In this document: one piece after another, positions 1 through 10,635 of the stretch
How the letters are laid out: every line of letters begins with the position of its first letter
Numbering within the stretch: the stretch's first letter is position 1
NCBI GenBank assembly: GCA_027922465.2
Contig: BQMF02000425.1
Span: 1 to 64,000, forward strand
Length of the DNA: 64,000 bases
Reading direction: 5' to 3'
Origin: Turritopsis dohrnii
Taxonomy: Eukaryota > Cnidaria > Hydrozoa > Anthoathecata > Oceaniidae
Translations under genes and position numbers: made by a program
The notes under the pieces: generated by a model
The model's database searches: none
What the model was told of the DNA's origin: nothing
What the model saw: only the letters and a program-made list of their open reading frames with translations

Positions 1-1513
1 GTTTCAATCGTCTCCTCCACTCAAGAGAAATTCAAACGAAACAGCACGTCTTCAATGCCCACGTTTCCAAAAAACTGTAACATTGGCAAATCAATCTCTA
101 AATGGTTGCAGAGTCCTGGTGGAGGAGGCAAAAGCCTATGTCAAGCAGAACAAATAACAGCGAAAGTACTGAAGTATGCAAAATTCTGTTGTGCGGACGT
201 TTCGTCTTCATGGGAAATGCCGGAATGCGTATTAGACTATTGCATTGGATCGGTAACGATGCTTTCTGATTTTTTAGACTACCTGAAGGACCCGTGGAAA
301 ATTGGTCGTTCAGGTATTATTGGCTATATGAACGCTATATCTCATACGCTAGATTACAGAAGGAGTAATGCTATCAAATCCGAGAACATATCTGTATTTA
401 TCGCAGCCGAAATATATCTAGACAGAGTGAAAAAGTGCTTAGCAAAGCAAATGAAGATTGAATGGAACACGATTTTAAGCATGGAATATCTTTCAAGTAT
501 CAACTGCTGGGCAACGTTTGAAGACATGCAAAATGTAATTCCATTTCATGCTGACAAGTTTTCTCAAATTCTACTTAATGCTAGATTTGAGACGGCCGTT
601 GTTCCGGCACACGATTTATCGTTTTGTACTTCCTTCGTTGTAGCAGTGTTATTTTTGATGGTAAAGGCAAGTCGACCGATGTCATATCAGTACTTAACTG
701 TTAAAATGGTGCTTGATGTTGGAAATGAAGGCGGAATAATCGATCAAACTAAATTCAAGACAAATTATAAATATGGATTTGACAGTCTCATTATTTCAAG
801 GAGAGTTGTTGATATTTTAAATGGATATATAGCTTGTATTAGGACGGACACGATTAAACCCTGTTTGTGACTACCTTTTAATAACCAGGAATGGCACACA
901 GCTCAAGCAACTTAGTGACGTATTTGGTCAAATTGTTTACCAAGCCATTGGAAAATACATAAATCCGACACGATATCGACAAATTATCGAGACAGAAAGT
1001 ATTTCCAAACTGACAGAACAAGAACAAGCCGCTCTATCACGTGACCAAAAACACACATCACATGTAGCAAGAATTCACTATCAGAAAATGCAGTCAGCTG
1101 AAGTTGCACGTCAAGGGCAATTGTGTATGCAAAAACTGAAGGCGAAAGACATGGGGAGTGATTCGCCCCATAATATTAGCACCATCGCCGATATTACGAC
1201 ATTCACCGTCAACCAAATCAGCAGAGATAGCAATAATCGAGATGCAAGGATCGAAAACCCAACTTTTGATGTACGTCTAAATTCTGCTCCAAACAAGAAT
1301 ATGTTTTGCGGAGAAATAGCGAAAAACAATGTTTACAAACGCCAAAATAAAGTTTCGTTTTCGTCTGTAGAAGATTCTTTTTTATCATATGGCATTAAAA
1401 AGTATGGCGCTGGTAAGTGGACGGCAATATTGCGCGATCCAGATTATTCCTTCCATTCTTCACGAAAGCCAAGTACTTTGATGGTCAGAGCAAAAACGAT
1501 AAACTTGATATGA
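1..1513 (+). pseudogene. Tyrosine recombinase with C-terminal Myb/SANT-like domain, copy 1, frameshifted
   Basis: The frame is open from base 1, so the N-terminus (zinc finger in copy 2) lies outside the window. It aligns with the copy-2 protein through the conserved WLQSPGGG region, the box I arginine (KASRPMSYQYL) and box II. Near 845-850 a 4-base insertion relative to copy 2 shifts the frame; the ORF dies at 870 and homology resumes in the next frame. That second part carries NPTRYR, the HTSHVARIHYQK segment with the presumed nucleophilic tyrosine, and a Myb/SANT-like tail (KYGAGKWTAIL, about 1350-1510). Family knowledge: YRs cut and rejoin DNA through an Arg/His/Arg/Tyr active site. Nucleotide differences from copy 2 are mostly at third positions, implying past protein-level selection. 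Confidence 0.75.
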
Positions 1514-1629
1514 CATTAGCTATATCTACTATGTTTGAGTTTATTCGGCTAGATACACCGAAGTTTAAACATTTATAGTTTGTCTATGTAAAAATACCTT
1601 CTCTTTCGTTTAACAGTTGCTTTACAAGC

Positions 1630-1917
1630 ATGTTTTTTAAATTTCATAAAGGTATCTTGACGAAGACTGGTGAGATAATTTCAAATCACCCCTTGAACAT
1701 AAAAGAAAAAGATTGTTTAGAATCGATATTGGCCGCTCGGAAAATAACGGGACCAAGAAAGTTTCGCTTTGCAAAAATACGTCAGAGTGAAGGTTTAATG
1801 GCAAAACTTATCTTCATCAGAAGGAAAAACCAGCTGTTTCTATACAAAGACATTGTAGTAACACTGACAATTTGTAATGTATCTTCAAAAAAGAAAACAT
1901 CACAAACAATATGCTGA
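1630..1917 (+). CDS. Small conserved ORF downstream of the recombinase, copy 1
   Basis: A 95-codon ORF beginning MFFKF. It aligns with the 102-codon ORF at 10195-10503 (shared MFFKF, EKD, FRF and MAKL blocks) at the same distance behind the recombinase. It could be a separate small protein or a 3' exon of the recombinase transcript. No known domain recognised; the protein is basic. Its conservation between diverged copies argues it is real coding sequence. Confidence 0.5.
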   Translation: MFFKFHKGILTKTGEIISNHPLNIKEKDCLESILAARKITGPRKFRFAKIRQSEGLMAKLIFIRRKNQLFLYKDIVVTLTICNVSSKKKTSQTIC

Positions 1918-1984
1918 AAAATATGTCTTCTTCTTGAATATTCCTTTTTTTCCCATAAAAATTCCTTTTGACCAAATAGTTACC

Positions 1985-3245
1985 AGTCCCTTCCGTGACC
2001 AAGTTGCCTTGTGACACCTTATGGCACCTTCTGACATCTAGTTACACCTTCCTACACACTATTACCCGAATTCGAACATTGATGTTCAGTTTTGGCCAAG
2101 TAGTTACCAGTCCCTTCAGTGACTAAGTGGCCTTGTGACACCTTATGGCACCTTCTGACATCTAGTTACACCTTCTTACACACTATTACCCGAATTAGAA
2201 CATTGATGGTAAGTTTTGGCCAAATAGTTACCAGTCCCTTCATTGACCAAGTTGCCTTGTGACACCTTATGGCACCTTATGACACCTTATGACACCTTGT
2301 TACACCTTATCACCCACAACCATCCGGACATCAACATGCAAATTTGTGAAAACACGTAAGAAGCTGTAACAAGGTGCAACAAGGTGTAATAAGGTGTCAT
2401 AAGGTGTATTAGACCAACCTTCTCATTTAGAGTCATGGAAATCAGGTTGTCCACCTATGTGGGAAGCCCAATTTCGGTAACAAGGTGTAAGAACATCTAA
2501 CAAGGTGTAATAAGGCGTCATAAGGTGTATTAGACCAACCTTCCCATTAGAGTCATGGAAACAAGGTTGTCAACCTATGTGGGAAGCCCAATTTCGGTAA
2601 CAAGGTGTAAGAACATCTAACAAGGTGTAATAAGGTGTCATAAGGTGTATTAGACCAACCTTCTCATTTAGAGTCATGGAAACCAGGTTGTCCACCTATG
2701 TGGGAAGCCCAATTTCGGTAACAAGGTGTAAGAACATCTAACAAGGTGTAATAAGGCGTCATAAGGTGTATTAGACCAACCTTCCCATTTAGAGTCATGG
2801 AAACAAGGTTGTCAACCTATGTGGGAAGCCCAATTTCGGTAACAAGGTGTAAGAACATCTAACAAGGTGTAATAAGGCGTCATAAGGTGCATTAGACCAA
2901 CCTTCCCATTTAGAGTCATGGAAACCAGGTTGTCCACCTATGTGGGAAGTCCAATTTCGGTAACAAGGTGTAAGAACATCTAACAAGGTGTAATAAGGTG
3001 TAACAAGGTGTATTAGGCCAACCTCCTCATTTCGAGTCATGGAAACTAACTGGCTAATCCATATTTGTAATTGGCGGACTTGTGACACCTTGTGACACCT
3101 TATGACACCTTGTTACACCTTATCACCCACAACCACCCGAACATAAATATGTAAATTTGTGAAAACACGTAAGAAGTTGTAACAAGGTGTAATAAGGTGT
3201 AACAAAATGTAACAGGGTGTCATAAGGTGTATTAGACCAACTTCC
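1985..3245. repeat. Iteron-like repeat array of copy 1 (about 120-bp units)
   Basis: Left block (about 1985-2310): three units with CACCTTATGACACCTT-type motifs. Right block (about 2345-3030): five to six units of about 120 bp, each with GTAACAAGGTGTAAGAACAT, AACAAGGTGTAATAAGG and a TGTGGGAAGCCCAATTTCGG segment, i.e. the same short motif in the opposite orientation. A spacer (CACCCACAACC..., about 2309 and 3123) occurs twice and is each time flanked by CACCTT on one side and AAGGTGT on the other. It lies between the 3' ends of two convergent genes. Inference: a replication origin or recombinase/Rep binding region. Confidence 0.8.
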
Positions 3246-3381
3246 TTATTTAGAGATTTGGAAACTAAGATGGCAATATGTTTTCCTGATTTGAATTTCG
3301 GGAAAAAGGAATAAAGTGGAACCGGGATGCTTTATGTTACCAAGGAGAAATTTTACGACACACCGAGGTGCTTTTTTGTAT

Positions 3382-6065
3382 TTACTCTTCATCACTGATG
3401 ACAATCACATCTGTTGTTTTTACAAATTGTACAAATCGTTTCGAGTTATTTTCTTCTTCTTCGTTTACTTTAGTAACCATATCCACATCCGAGTTTTCAT
3501 CCGAATAGTCTGAAATTTCAACTGTATATATATATACAAGTGCTTTCCACATCGTAAATCGATGAGTGAAGACGTTTAGAGGAAATGCCTTTCTTTCCCG
3601 ATGTTCCCTGATAAGCCATGCATCATACATGGAATCTGTTTCGGACCATTCAATGTCGAATCGCATTTCGAAGATATTGAACACTCTACATGTTAAAAGT
3701 GGCCAGATCTCTTCCCAGGCATCTTTTGCAATTTGCAAAACCTTCGTCATATAATGAACATCGTTTAGCGGACTCGTAAAATCCAGCAAATCGTGCTCAA
3801 TTGACAGATCTTCATAGAGATTAGCATCAGTCTTGTCAGCTTCCAGAATCGCGTGTGCTAAACTTCTCTAGGAACTTCTGTGGTTGTTGAAGGAATATCG
3901 TTGACGTCGGTTTGTGAATAGTGGAAGGTGGAATTAGCATCCAACAGACTTATGGGGTCAAAATCAAAATCATTAAATACTGCCCCAGTTTGTCGTTCTG
4001 AAGGATCTTCATACTCTGGAATAACGGGGTTTTCTTCAACTGGTTGGCAACATAATGGAAAACCTCCATACAATGGCGACGTAACCAACCTATGAGAAAA
4101 AGGAATGCGCTTAGTTTGATGTAATCAATAGGCAAGCAAATATAGACTTTTTTAACTAAAACAAACCCGAAACACTGCCATCTTTTTCTTGTAAAGCTTT
4201 CGTCTCCAGCACGTGTAGTCTTTTCCTGACAGCCTCTCCATCGACATTGTCTCCAAAGTCAGGATAAATGTTAGTAGTTGAACTTTGAAGGTTCTTTATG
4301 TTTTTGTGGAATCATCACTAATCCTCCTAAGAGTGAAACGGCATGTTTATAGTCGACGGTCATGACAAGCAAAACAATATCTGAATATATCACAACTTGC
4401 CTTGCAATATACGTTTTGCATCCTCACATGAAAAACTATTTGAGGTCCATTCGTCCATCAAAACCACCTGAGTTTGTTCATTAATCATTTGTCCTGAAAA
4501 TCTACCATCAGCAACTACACCAGCTATGTAACGCGATGGGGATTATTCCTATTCAAAACAAAACAAATTAGAGTACAAATTAGAGTAGAAATGGGATTAA
4601 AAAACCTCAAACTTGAATAATTTGCATTACCTTGAAAGGGACAGAACTAGCTTGTTTTACCACTATCTGGTGGTCCAACGAGACAAAGTTTGGTCTCTTT
4701 CATTGGAAACTTCCCATGCAACAATACTTGATAGTATTTCTGGAAGAATCCACGTCTAATCACTGGGTTAGGAAAGCTGTTCTCCACACCTATAAACGAT
4801 CATTTAACCTAGTTTATTGATTCTCACAAAATTTACTCATTTTCAAAAATTGATGTAAACTAGTTTATGATTATGGTTGTGTACATATATTTCCTCACCA
4901 TCTATGAAAGGCCTGGGTTCAGGAACTACTCCAGGAACATATTCGTATCACACGTATGCTCTTGGCGATCCACGTAGGTTCTTTGGCTCTTTGACGAATC
5001 GCTTTCCCGCTATGTCGAAACAATAACCATTTAAAACTTCAATGTAATTGAAGTCCAACTCGATTGGCTTAATCAATCGACACGATCTCTCTGATAACAG
5101 GTTTGATAAAAATGGTATTTGATTAGCCAAAACGTCGGCGATTGTCACATTCCCCAGAAGGCTCAGCAAGTATTGCTTTACGGAGCAGCAAAATACAAAC
5201 GTGTATCTTGACTCGGGCACTTTCTTAAACACAGAACCATCGCAAATTCCGTAGTCGTTTCCACCATCAATCTCTTTAACAGCTTTTCCCAACTTTGTTG
5301 TTGCCCGTTCGTGAAAGTCTCAATAACGACATCTTAACAAAATGACAAAGAAAAATCTGATATCTGTAGGACATGTAATGTATAGAAAATCACTGAAAAA
5401 TAAAAACAGAAAACTTTTAGTTTACCATTTAAGTCTTCGTTATTTCCAAGTGTGTACACCAAGTTTGTAAATTTTATCTCATTGCATCCTCGCACAACCT
5501 CTTCTCATGTGTGCCCATCCATATAGGTTGTTAAGACAATCTGTGCTGGTTTACACGATAAATTTTCATTTTTAATTATATTAACTGTGGTGATAGGGAA
5601 TCCAGCTTTTTCGACTGCGTCTTTCACGATTTCACTTTGTTGTTGTCTCACCAGAGATACAGCTTTGTCGCAGTTACGGTCTTTCAACACGATGTATAAC
5701 GAAGAAGAATAAGCATCTAATGGATTTGTGTTTCCTATAGATAAGAGAGCATATTTCGAAGTAAATTTTAAAGAAATTTTACTATTCCCAAATATCGTAC
5801 CAGTTGAAACAAAATGCTTACCTCTTCCCTTAACTGATTTCCAGCTGTACACGTCAAAACCAGCTGTCATAAACGTTTTTGACAGTATTTCCTCAAAATC
5901 TGAGAGACTGCATTCGGGCTAGTCGAAGGCAATCCAATACGACAGACCTGGGAACATCTCCTTTGAAGCTGCCACCGGTTGTGCCGAAGGTATGTCGTCG
6001 TTATCATCTTCATCGTGGTCGTTCAAACTGACATTTTCCTCTTCATCCATCTCTGCATGCCTCCT
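3382..6065 (-). pseudogene. SF3 (E1/Rep-like) helicase gene, copy 1, broken
   Basis: Homologous exon by exon to the copy-2 gene. Visible pieces (minus strand): N-terminal segment with GLSYWIAFD near 5930; YSSSLYIVLKDRNCDKA (5505-5720); a segment 4948-5292; Walker A GPPDSGKTS near 4660; Walker B VVLMDEW near 4450; post-sensor NIYPDFGDN near 4260; and a last exon starting near 4089 and ending in a SUMO-interaction-like VIVISDEE at the stop (3382). Damage: TAG stops where copy 2 has Trp just after FD (about 5920) and just after Walker A (about 4650), plus a frameshift near 3790-3860. Family knowledge: SF3 helicases unwind origins in small DNA viruses and related replicons. Confidence 0.75.
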
Positions 6066-6154
6066 TTTCCTGCATAAGATTCCATTCCGTGAACTCTTTC
6101 AAACACTTGTTGCATAAAGGTACAATTTTTTTCTTGAACGGTTTATATATCGTA

Positions 6155-7000
6155 CTAGCCGCCAAGGCGGCGTCGCTCGCCGCCCATGTCCACCTGCTCT
6201 GTACCACTGTATCAATAAACATCAAAATTCCTTATAAACGGCTCGTATAACTTGTGTTCAACCAGAAGCAGATTCGAAGTCACAACCTCTGGTAAAACCA
6301 ATCTTTTATCAGTGTAACAATACACTCAAAACGTAGAGAGAGAAACTTCAACTTTTTATTAGCTTTTGTTTTAAAAAAGTTACGCGCTCTAACATGGGTG
6401 CTATCAAACGTAAGGGGGGAAATGGTTTCTCTTCTTAAAAAGTTCACACGGAGGAGAGAAAAAAGGCACGTGCTAAATGAATAAATAGAATAAAAAAACT
6501 TCGATCAGAACGCTTAACAATTAAAAGAAGAAATTAATTTGTTAAAAGAAAAGCAAAAAAAAAACATTTTGTTTTGATATGATACTCTTTTTTTACCTAT
6601 CGGTTTATAAACATTTTGATTGCTCAAAAAAAAAAGTTCACCCGTCTCAGACAGTCAGGCAAGAGTTAGTGGCAAACCGAACATGCTGCCACGTTCTGCT
6701 ACTGCTGCTTTTTGTCCAAAATGTTTAATCAGTTAGTTTCTTTGTATTTAGTTGATGTACTGTTTTCAAAGCCAAGTCAACGTGGAATATAAAACTAACA
6801 ATAATGATAAAAAGAAAACGTTATTCCTATTAGTTCATCAGCCAAAAAAGTCACGTTCGATTGGGGTTGCAATGTATTTGCTTCGAACTCACGTCGCACA
6901 CAAAAAAAGAAATAATTTTCGCTCACAACTCAATCTACCATTTTGCGTGACAGACAAACAAACAGACAAACAAACAGAGAATCGGCTATTAATATATAGA
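6155..7000 (-). mobile_element. Non-autonomous Helitron, tandem copy A
   Basis: On the minus strand the unit begins TCTATATATTAATAGCCG (7000 downward) and ends with a GCCGCC-TT-GGCGGC hairpin running into CTAG at 6155-6158, followed by T at 6154. These are the Helitron hallmarks: 5' TC, 3' hairpin plus CTRR, insertion between A and T, no target duplication. Length 846 bp; no Rep/helicase coding seen. It is joined directly to copy B: CTAG at 7001-7004 abuts the 5' TC of this unit with no intervening base. The insertion lies just outside the helicase end of composite element copy 1. Confidence 0.85.
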
Positions 7001-7858
7001 CTAGCCGCCAAGGCGGCGTCGCTCGCCGCTCATGTCCACCTGCTCTGTATTACTGTATCAATAAACGTCAAATTTCCTTAACGGCTCGTACAACTTGTGT
7101 TCAACCAGAAGCAGATTCGAAGTCACAACCTTTGGTAAAACAAATCTGTTATCAGTGTAACAATACACTCAAAACGTATAGAGAGAAAACTTCAACTTTC
7201 TTTTAAAAAAGTTATGCGCTCTAACATGGGTGCTATCAAACGTAAGGGGGAAATGGTTTCTCTTCTTAAAAAGATACACGGGAGGAGAGAAGGAAAGGCA
7301 GGTGCCTAAATGAATAAAGTGAATAAAAAAAAACGTTCGATCTGATATAAAATAAAATAGATTAAAAGAAATCGATTAAAACAAATTAAGACAACTATTA
7401 TGACAAAAGCAAAAAAAAAATATTTTGTTTTATGATACTCTTTTTTTAACTATCGGTTTTAAACATTTTGATTGCTCGAAAAAAAAGTTCACTCGTCTCA
7501 GACAGTCAGGCAAGGATACGTTAGGATACACTGGCAAACCGAGATGCTTCAACATTCTCCCACGGCTGCTTTTTGTCAAAATGTTTTATCAGTTAGTTTC
7601 TTTGTATTTAGTTGATGTATTGTTTTCAAAGCCAAGTCAACGTGGAATATAAACTAACAAAATAATAAAAACGAAACGTTATTCATTTTAGTTCATCAGC
7701 CAAAAAAGGTCACGTTCGATTGGGGTTGCAATGTATTTGCTTCGAACTCACGTCGCACACAAAAAAAGAAATAATTTCGCTCACAACTCAATCTACCATT
7801 TTGCGTGACTTACAAACAAACAAACAGACAGACGGAGAATCGGCTATTAATATATAGA
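7001..7858 (-). mobile_element. Non-autonomous Helitron, tandem copy B
   Basis: Second unit, 858 bp, closely similar over its whole length to copy A. On the minus strand it starts TCTATATATTAATAGCCG at 7858 (preceded by A, plus-strand T at 7859) and ends in the same hairpin and CTAG at 7001-7004. The pair as a whole is flanked by A and T, so it behaves as one tandem insertion. Confidence 0.85.
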
Positions 7859-8379
7859 TACATTTTTTTTGTTCCTTTGTGTATCTAATTTTTAGAATCA
7901 TTCAAGTATAAAATAATAATAAAAGTGCGTGTTCCTGTTTGTAAAAGTTCCTTTATATTTAAAAGGACATTTCACGAGGCTCACTTGAGACTCTTTACAT
8001 TATTGATGTGTTAATAATTCCCTTAATGACAAAACGGTCGTTGGAAGACCGACAATTTATATCGTAAAAGGTCTTTCTTGTTCTGTTAACTATTAAGATC
8101 TCGTTAAAAGAAACGGACGACTCTGTTCCTTCACAGATTGGCCAATATGTTCCCTTTAAATAGTTTTTTATAAAGTAAAGGAGATTGTTCAAAATACAGA
8201 ACCTAAATGAAGAGCTAAAAACTTTGTTTTGCAGACCTGCCTAAGGCAGTCCGTTACAGCCCGCACGATTGTCATTAGGAATCTTAGATGTGATTGGCTG
8301 GTAAATTTTAATGTAGTGTCACTGAATTATCACATAAAAAGAGGACCGTGTTAGTCACAAATATCAGTAATCGACTGAC
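7859..8379. other. Spacer between Helitron pair and copy-2 recombinase
   Basis: No gene supported. The last part (about 8330-8379) is the 5' flank of the copy-2 recombinase; CACATAAAAAGAGG near 8331 is a possible TATA-like box about 50 bases before the ATG. The left boundary of composite copy 2 must lie in this stretch, but no terminal repeat was found. Confidence 0.4.
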
Positions 8380-10101
8380 ATGTCGCAGAGACGAATTTTA
8401 TCGAAGAAAAAGTGGCAAAAGGCTGTGGGAAGTAATAAAAAGCCGAGAAGATTGGTTTTAAGACCGAACGCTGATAGTGTTTATGTTTGCCCTGTGAAAG
8501 TGTGTGAAAGTGAACATTTTAAGACACAGAGAGGTTGCAGAAAGCACGTTTTCACAAAACATGGTTGGTTTTACTTTTTCGACGAAAAACCAGATGTTAA
8601 TACGATATTTCCTGAATTAGCAACTCGCTTGTCAACAGAAGGAACGAAAAAGAGGTGTTGCACTGCTTCGATGCCGATGTTTCTAAAGACCTGTACTGTT
8701 GGACGGTTATTCAGCAGATGGCTGCAAAGCCCAGGTGGAGGAGCCAAATGTCATTCTCAAGCAGAACAATTAACAGCAAAAGTCTTAAAGTATGCGAAAT
8801 ATTGTTGTGACGATGTCTCAACCGCCTGGGACGTACCGGAATGTGTGATAGACTATTGCGTTGGATGCGTTACTTTGCTCTCGGATTTCGTTGACTACTT
8901 GCAGAACACATGGAACGTTGGCCGTTCCGGAATTATCGGCTACATGCACGCAATATCTCACATGCTGGATTACAGAAGAAGCAATGGCATTAATGCTGAA
9001 AATATACCCGTATTCATTGCCGCAGAGATCTACTTGGATAGGGTAAAGAAATGCTTAGCAAAGAAAATGAGAATAGAATGGAATACAGTGTTGAGTATGG
9101 AATATCTTACGAGTATCAACTGTTGGGCGACCCTAGAAGGTATGCAAAACGTCATTCCATTTCATGCCGAAAAGTTTTCGCAGATCATTCTTAATGCTAG
9201 TCACGGAACAGCAATTATTCCTGCACACGATTTATCGTTTTGTACTTCCTTTGTGGTTGCCGTGCTTTTCTTAATGGTAAAGGCGAGTCGTCCTATGACC
9301 TATCAGTACTTAACAGTGGCAATGGTACGTGAACTGGGATGCGAAGGTGGCATTATCGACCAGACCAGATTTAAGACAAATTACAAGTACGGATTTGACA
9401 CTCTCATAATAACAAAACGGGTCGTTGACATTCTAAATGGATACACAGCCTGTATAAGGACTCGATTAAATCCAGTTTGCGACTATTTACTAATAACAAA
9501 GAATGGTACACAATTGAAACAATTAACTGACGTATTTGGCAGAATTGTATACCAGGCCATAGGAAAGCACATTAATCCAACCTGATACAGGCAGATTATC
9601 GAAACAGAAGGTTTATCCAAACTTACCGAAAGTGAACAAGCGGCTCTATCTCGCGATCAAAAACATACGTCGCACGTAGCTCGAATACACTATCAAAAGC
9701 TTCAATCAGCCGAAGTTGCACGTCAAGGACAACAGTGTATGGAAAAATTGCTGGGGTTACCAAACGACGGTTTGAACGAACATTTGACAGTATCGACAAT
9801 CAACGAATCGCACAATAGAGTTGACGATCAAAGCATTGAATTTCAAAGTTTGGCCATACATTCTCGTGGTGATGTTACAACGAGAAAGCAGAAACCAACA
9901 GAAGGACGCATTGAAACCGTTTCAAAACGACAGAGCAAGGTTTCGTTTTCGTCTAAAGAAGATTCGTTTCTATCGTACGGCATCAAGAAACACGGAATTG
10001 GTAAATGGACGGCAATATTGAGAGATCCAGAGTACAGCTTTCATTCTTCACGGAAGCCGAGTACATTGATGATTAGAGCTAAGACGATAAAGTTGATTTG
10101 A
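8380..10101 (+). pseudogene. Tyrosine recombinase with N-terminal zinc finger and C-terminal Myb/SANT-like domain, copy 2
   Basis: One frame of 574 codons interrupted by a single TGA at 9583-9585 (codon 402), where copy 1 has CGA (Arg). Domains: basic N-terminus; C2H2-like finger C37-x4-C42-x13-H56-x4-H61; YR core with box I Arg304 in KASRPMTYQYL, box II around codons 396-432 (NPT-stop-YR, then KHTSH) and probable nucleophile Tyr438 in ARIHYQK; Myb/SANT-like tail at about 518-573 (HGIGKWTAILRD, RAKTIKLI). The Arg-to-Tyr spacing of about 134 residues suits a YR. Role by family: site-specific excision/integration; the Myb-like tail would supply sequence-specific DNA binding, perhaps to the neighbouring iterons (inference). 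The stop falls in the catalytic region, so this copy probably makes no active enzyme. Confidence 0.8.
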
Positions 10102-10194
10102 TTTTCATTGTTGGCATTTATTGATTTATTAACCATGTAAGAAATTGAAGCAAGAGGTTTTTGGTCCATTTCGTTTCTGCTAACAACAGGTAAC

Positions 10195-10503
10195 ATGTTC
10201 TTCAAATTCAAGAGGTGCACGTACACCAAAGACCTGCAAATAACATCAAAACACAGCTTAAACGAGCACGAGAAGGATGTTTTAAAAGACATGATAAAGA
10301 CACACGAACTAAAGCCTGGCATCACGTTTAGATTTACCGAATTGGAAAATTGTACGGGTATAATGGCGAAACTGTCAATGCTAAGAAAGCAAGACTGTCT
10401 TAAGCTGTTTTTACATAGAGACACAACATTTATGATTGTCATTAGATCACGGCAAAACAGTTGTAGAAAATTATTTGGAAACAAATACAAAGATAGTACG
10501 TAA
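10195..10503 (+). CDS. Small conserved ORF downstream of the recombinase, copy 2
   Basis: 102 codons, starts MFFKF, ends just before the iteron array. It matches the ORF at 1630-1917 (shared SxHxLNxxEKDxL, FRF and GIMAKL blocks). AACAACAG at about 10181-10188 is a possible splice acceptor, so it may be a 3' exon rather than an independent gene. No known domain recognised. Confidence 0.5.
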   Translation: MFFKFKRCTYTKDLQITSKHSLNEHEKDVLKDMIKTHELKPGITFRFTELENCTGIMAKLSMLRKQDCLKLFLHRDTTFMIVIRSRQNSCRKLFGNKYKDST

Positions 10504-10635
10504 ACAAGGACTAATTAAAATCCCCACTGCCCCACCTTCCATCTCCAATAATATTGTCTTCTACTCTCAAGCTTGTCATTCTTCCTTTGTGAGAAAGACT
10601 CTATTGGCTTTCAAGTCATTTGATTTTACTTACAT

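Larger units (their letters stand above)
1..6154. mobile_element. Composite YR/SF3-helicase mobile element, copy 1 (5' truncated by window)
   Basis: Seen: a plus-strand tyrosine recombinase gene (from base 1), a small plus-strand ORF (1630-1917), a repeat array (about 1985-3245) and a convergent minus-strand SF3 helicase gene (3382 to about 6065), in the same order as in copy 2 (about 8340-15440). The right flank at 6120-6154 resembles the flank of copy 2 at 15405-15440, so the element end is probably near here; the exact terminus is not defined. A Helitron pair begins at 6155. No terminal inverted repeats were recognised. I do not recognise a named family; relationship to Cryptons (YR DNA transposons) or to a virus-like replicon is inference. 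Confidence 0.75.

Noticed and set aside
1111..1329. Minus-strand 72-codon ORF
   Set aside because: Antisense shadow of the conserved recombinase frame.
2000..2300. Telomeric repeats
   Set aside because: The words resemble TTACACC/GGTGTAA but are not TTAGGG-type runs; the array is internal to a mobile element.
2795..3088. Minus-strand 97-codon ORF in the repeat array
   Set aside because: Made of tandem ~120-bp repeats; repetition, not coding constraint, keeps it open.
1985..3245. CRISPR array
   Set aside because: Regular units, but the spacers between short motifs are themselves repeated, units are ~120 bp, and the genome is animal.
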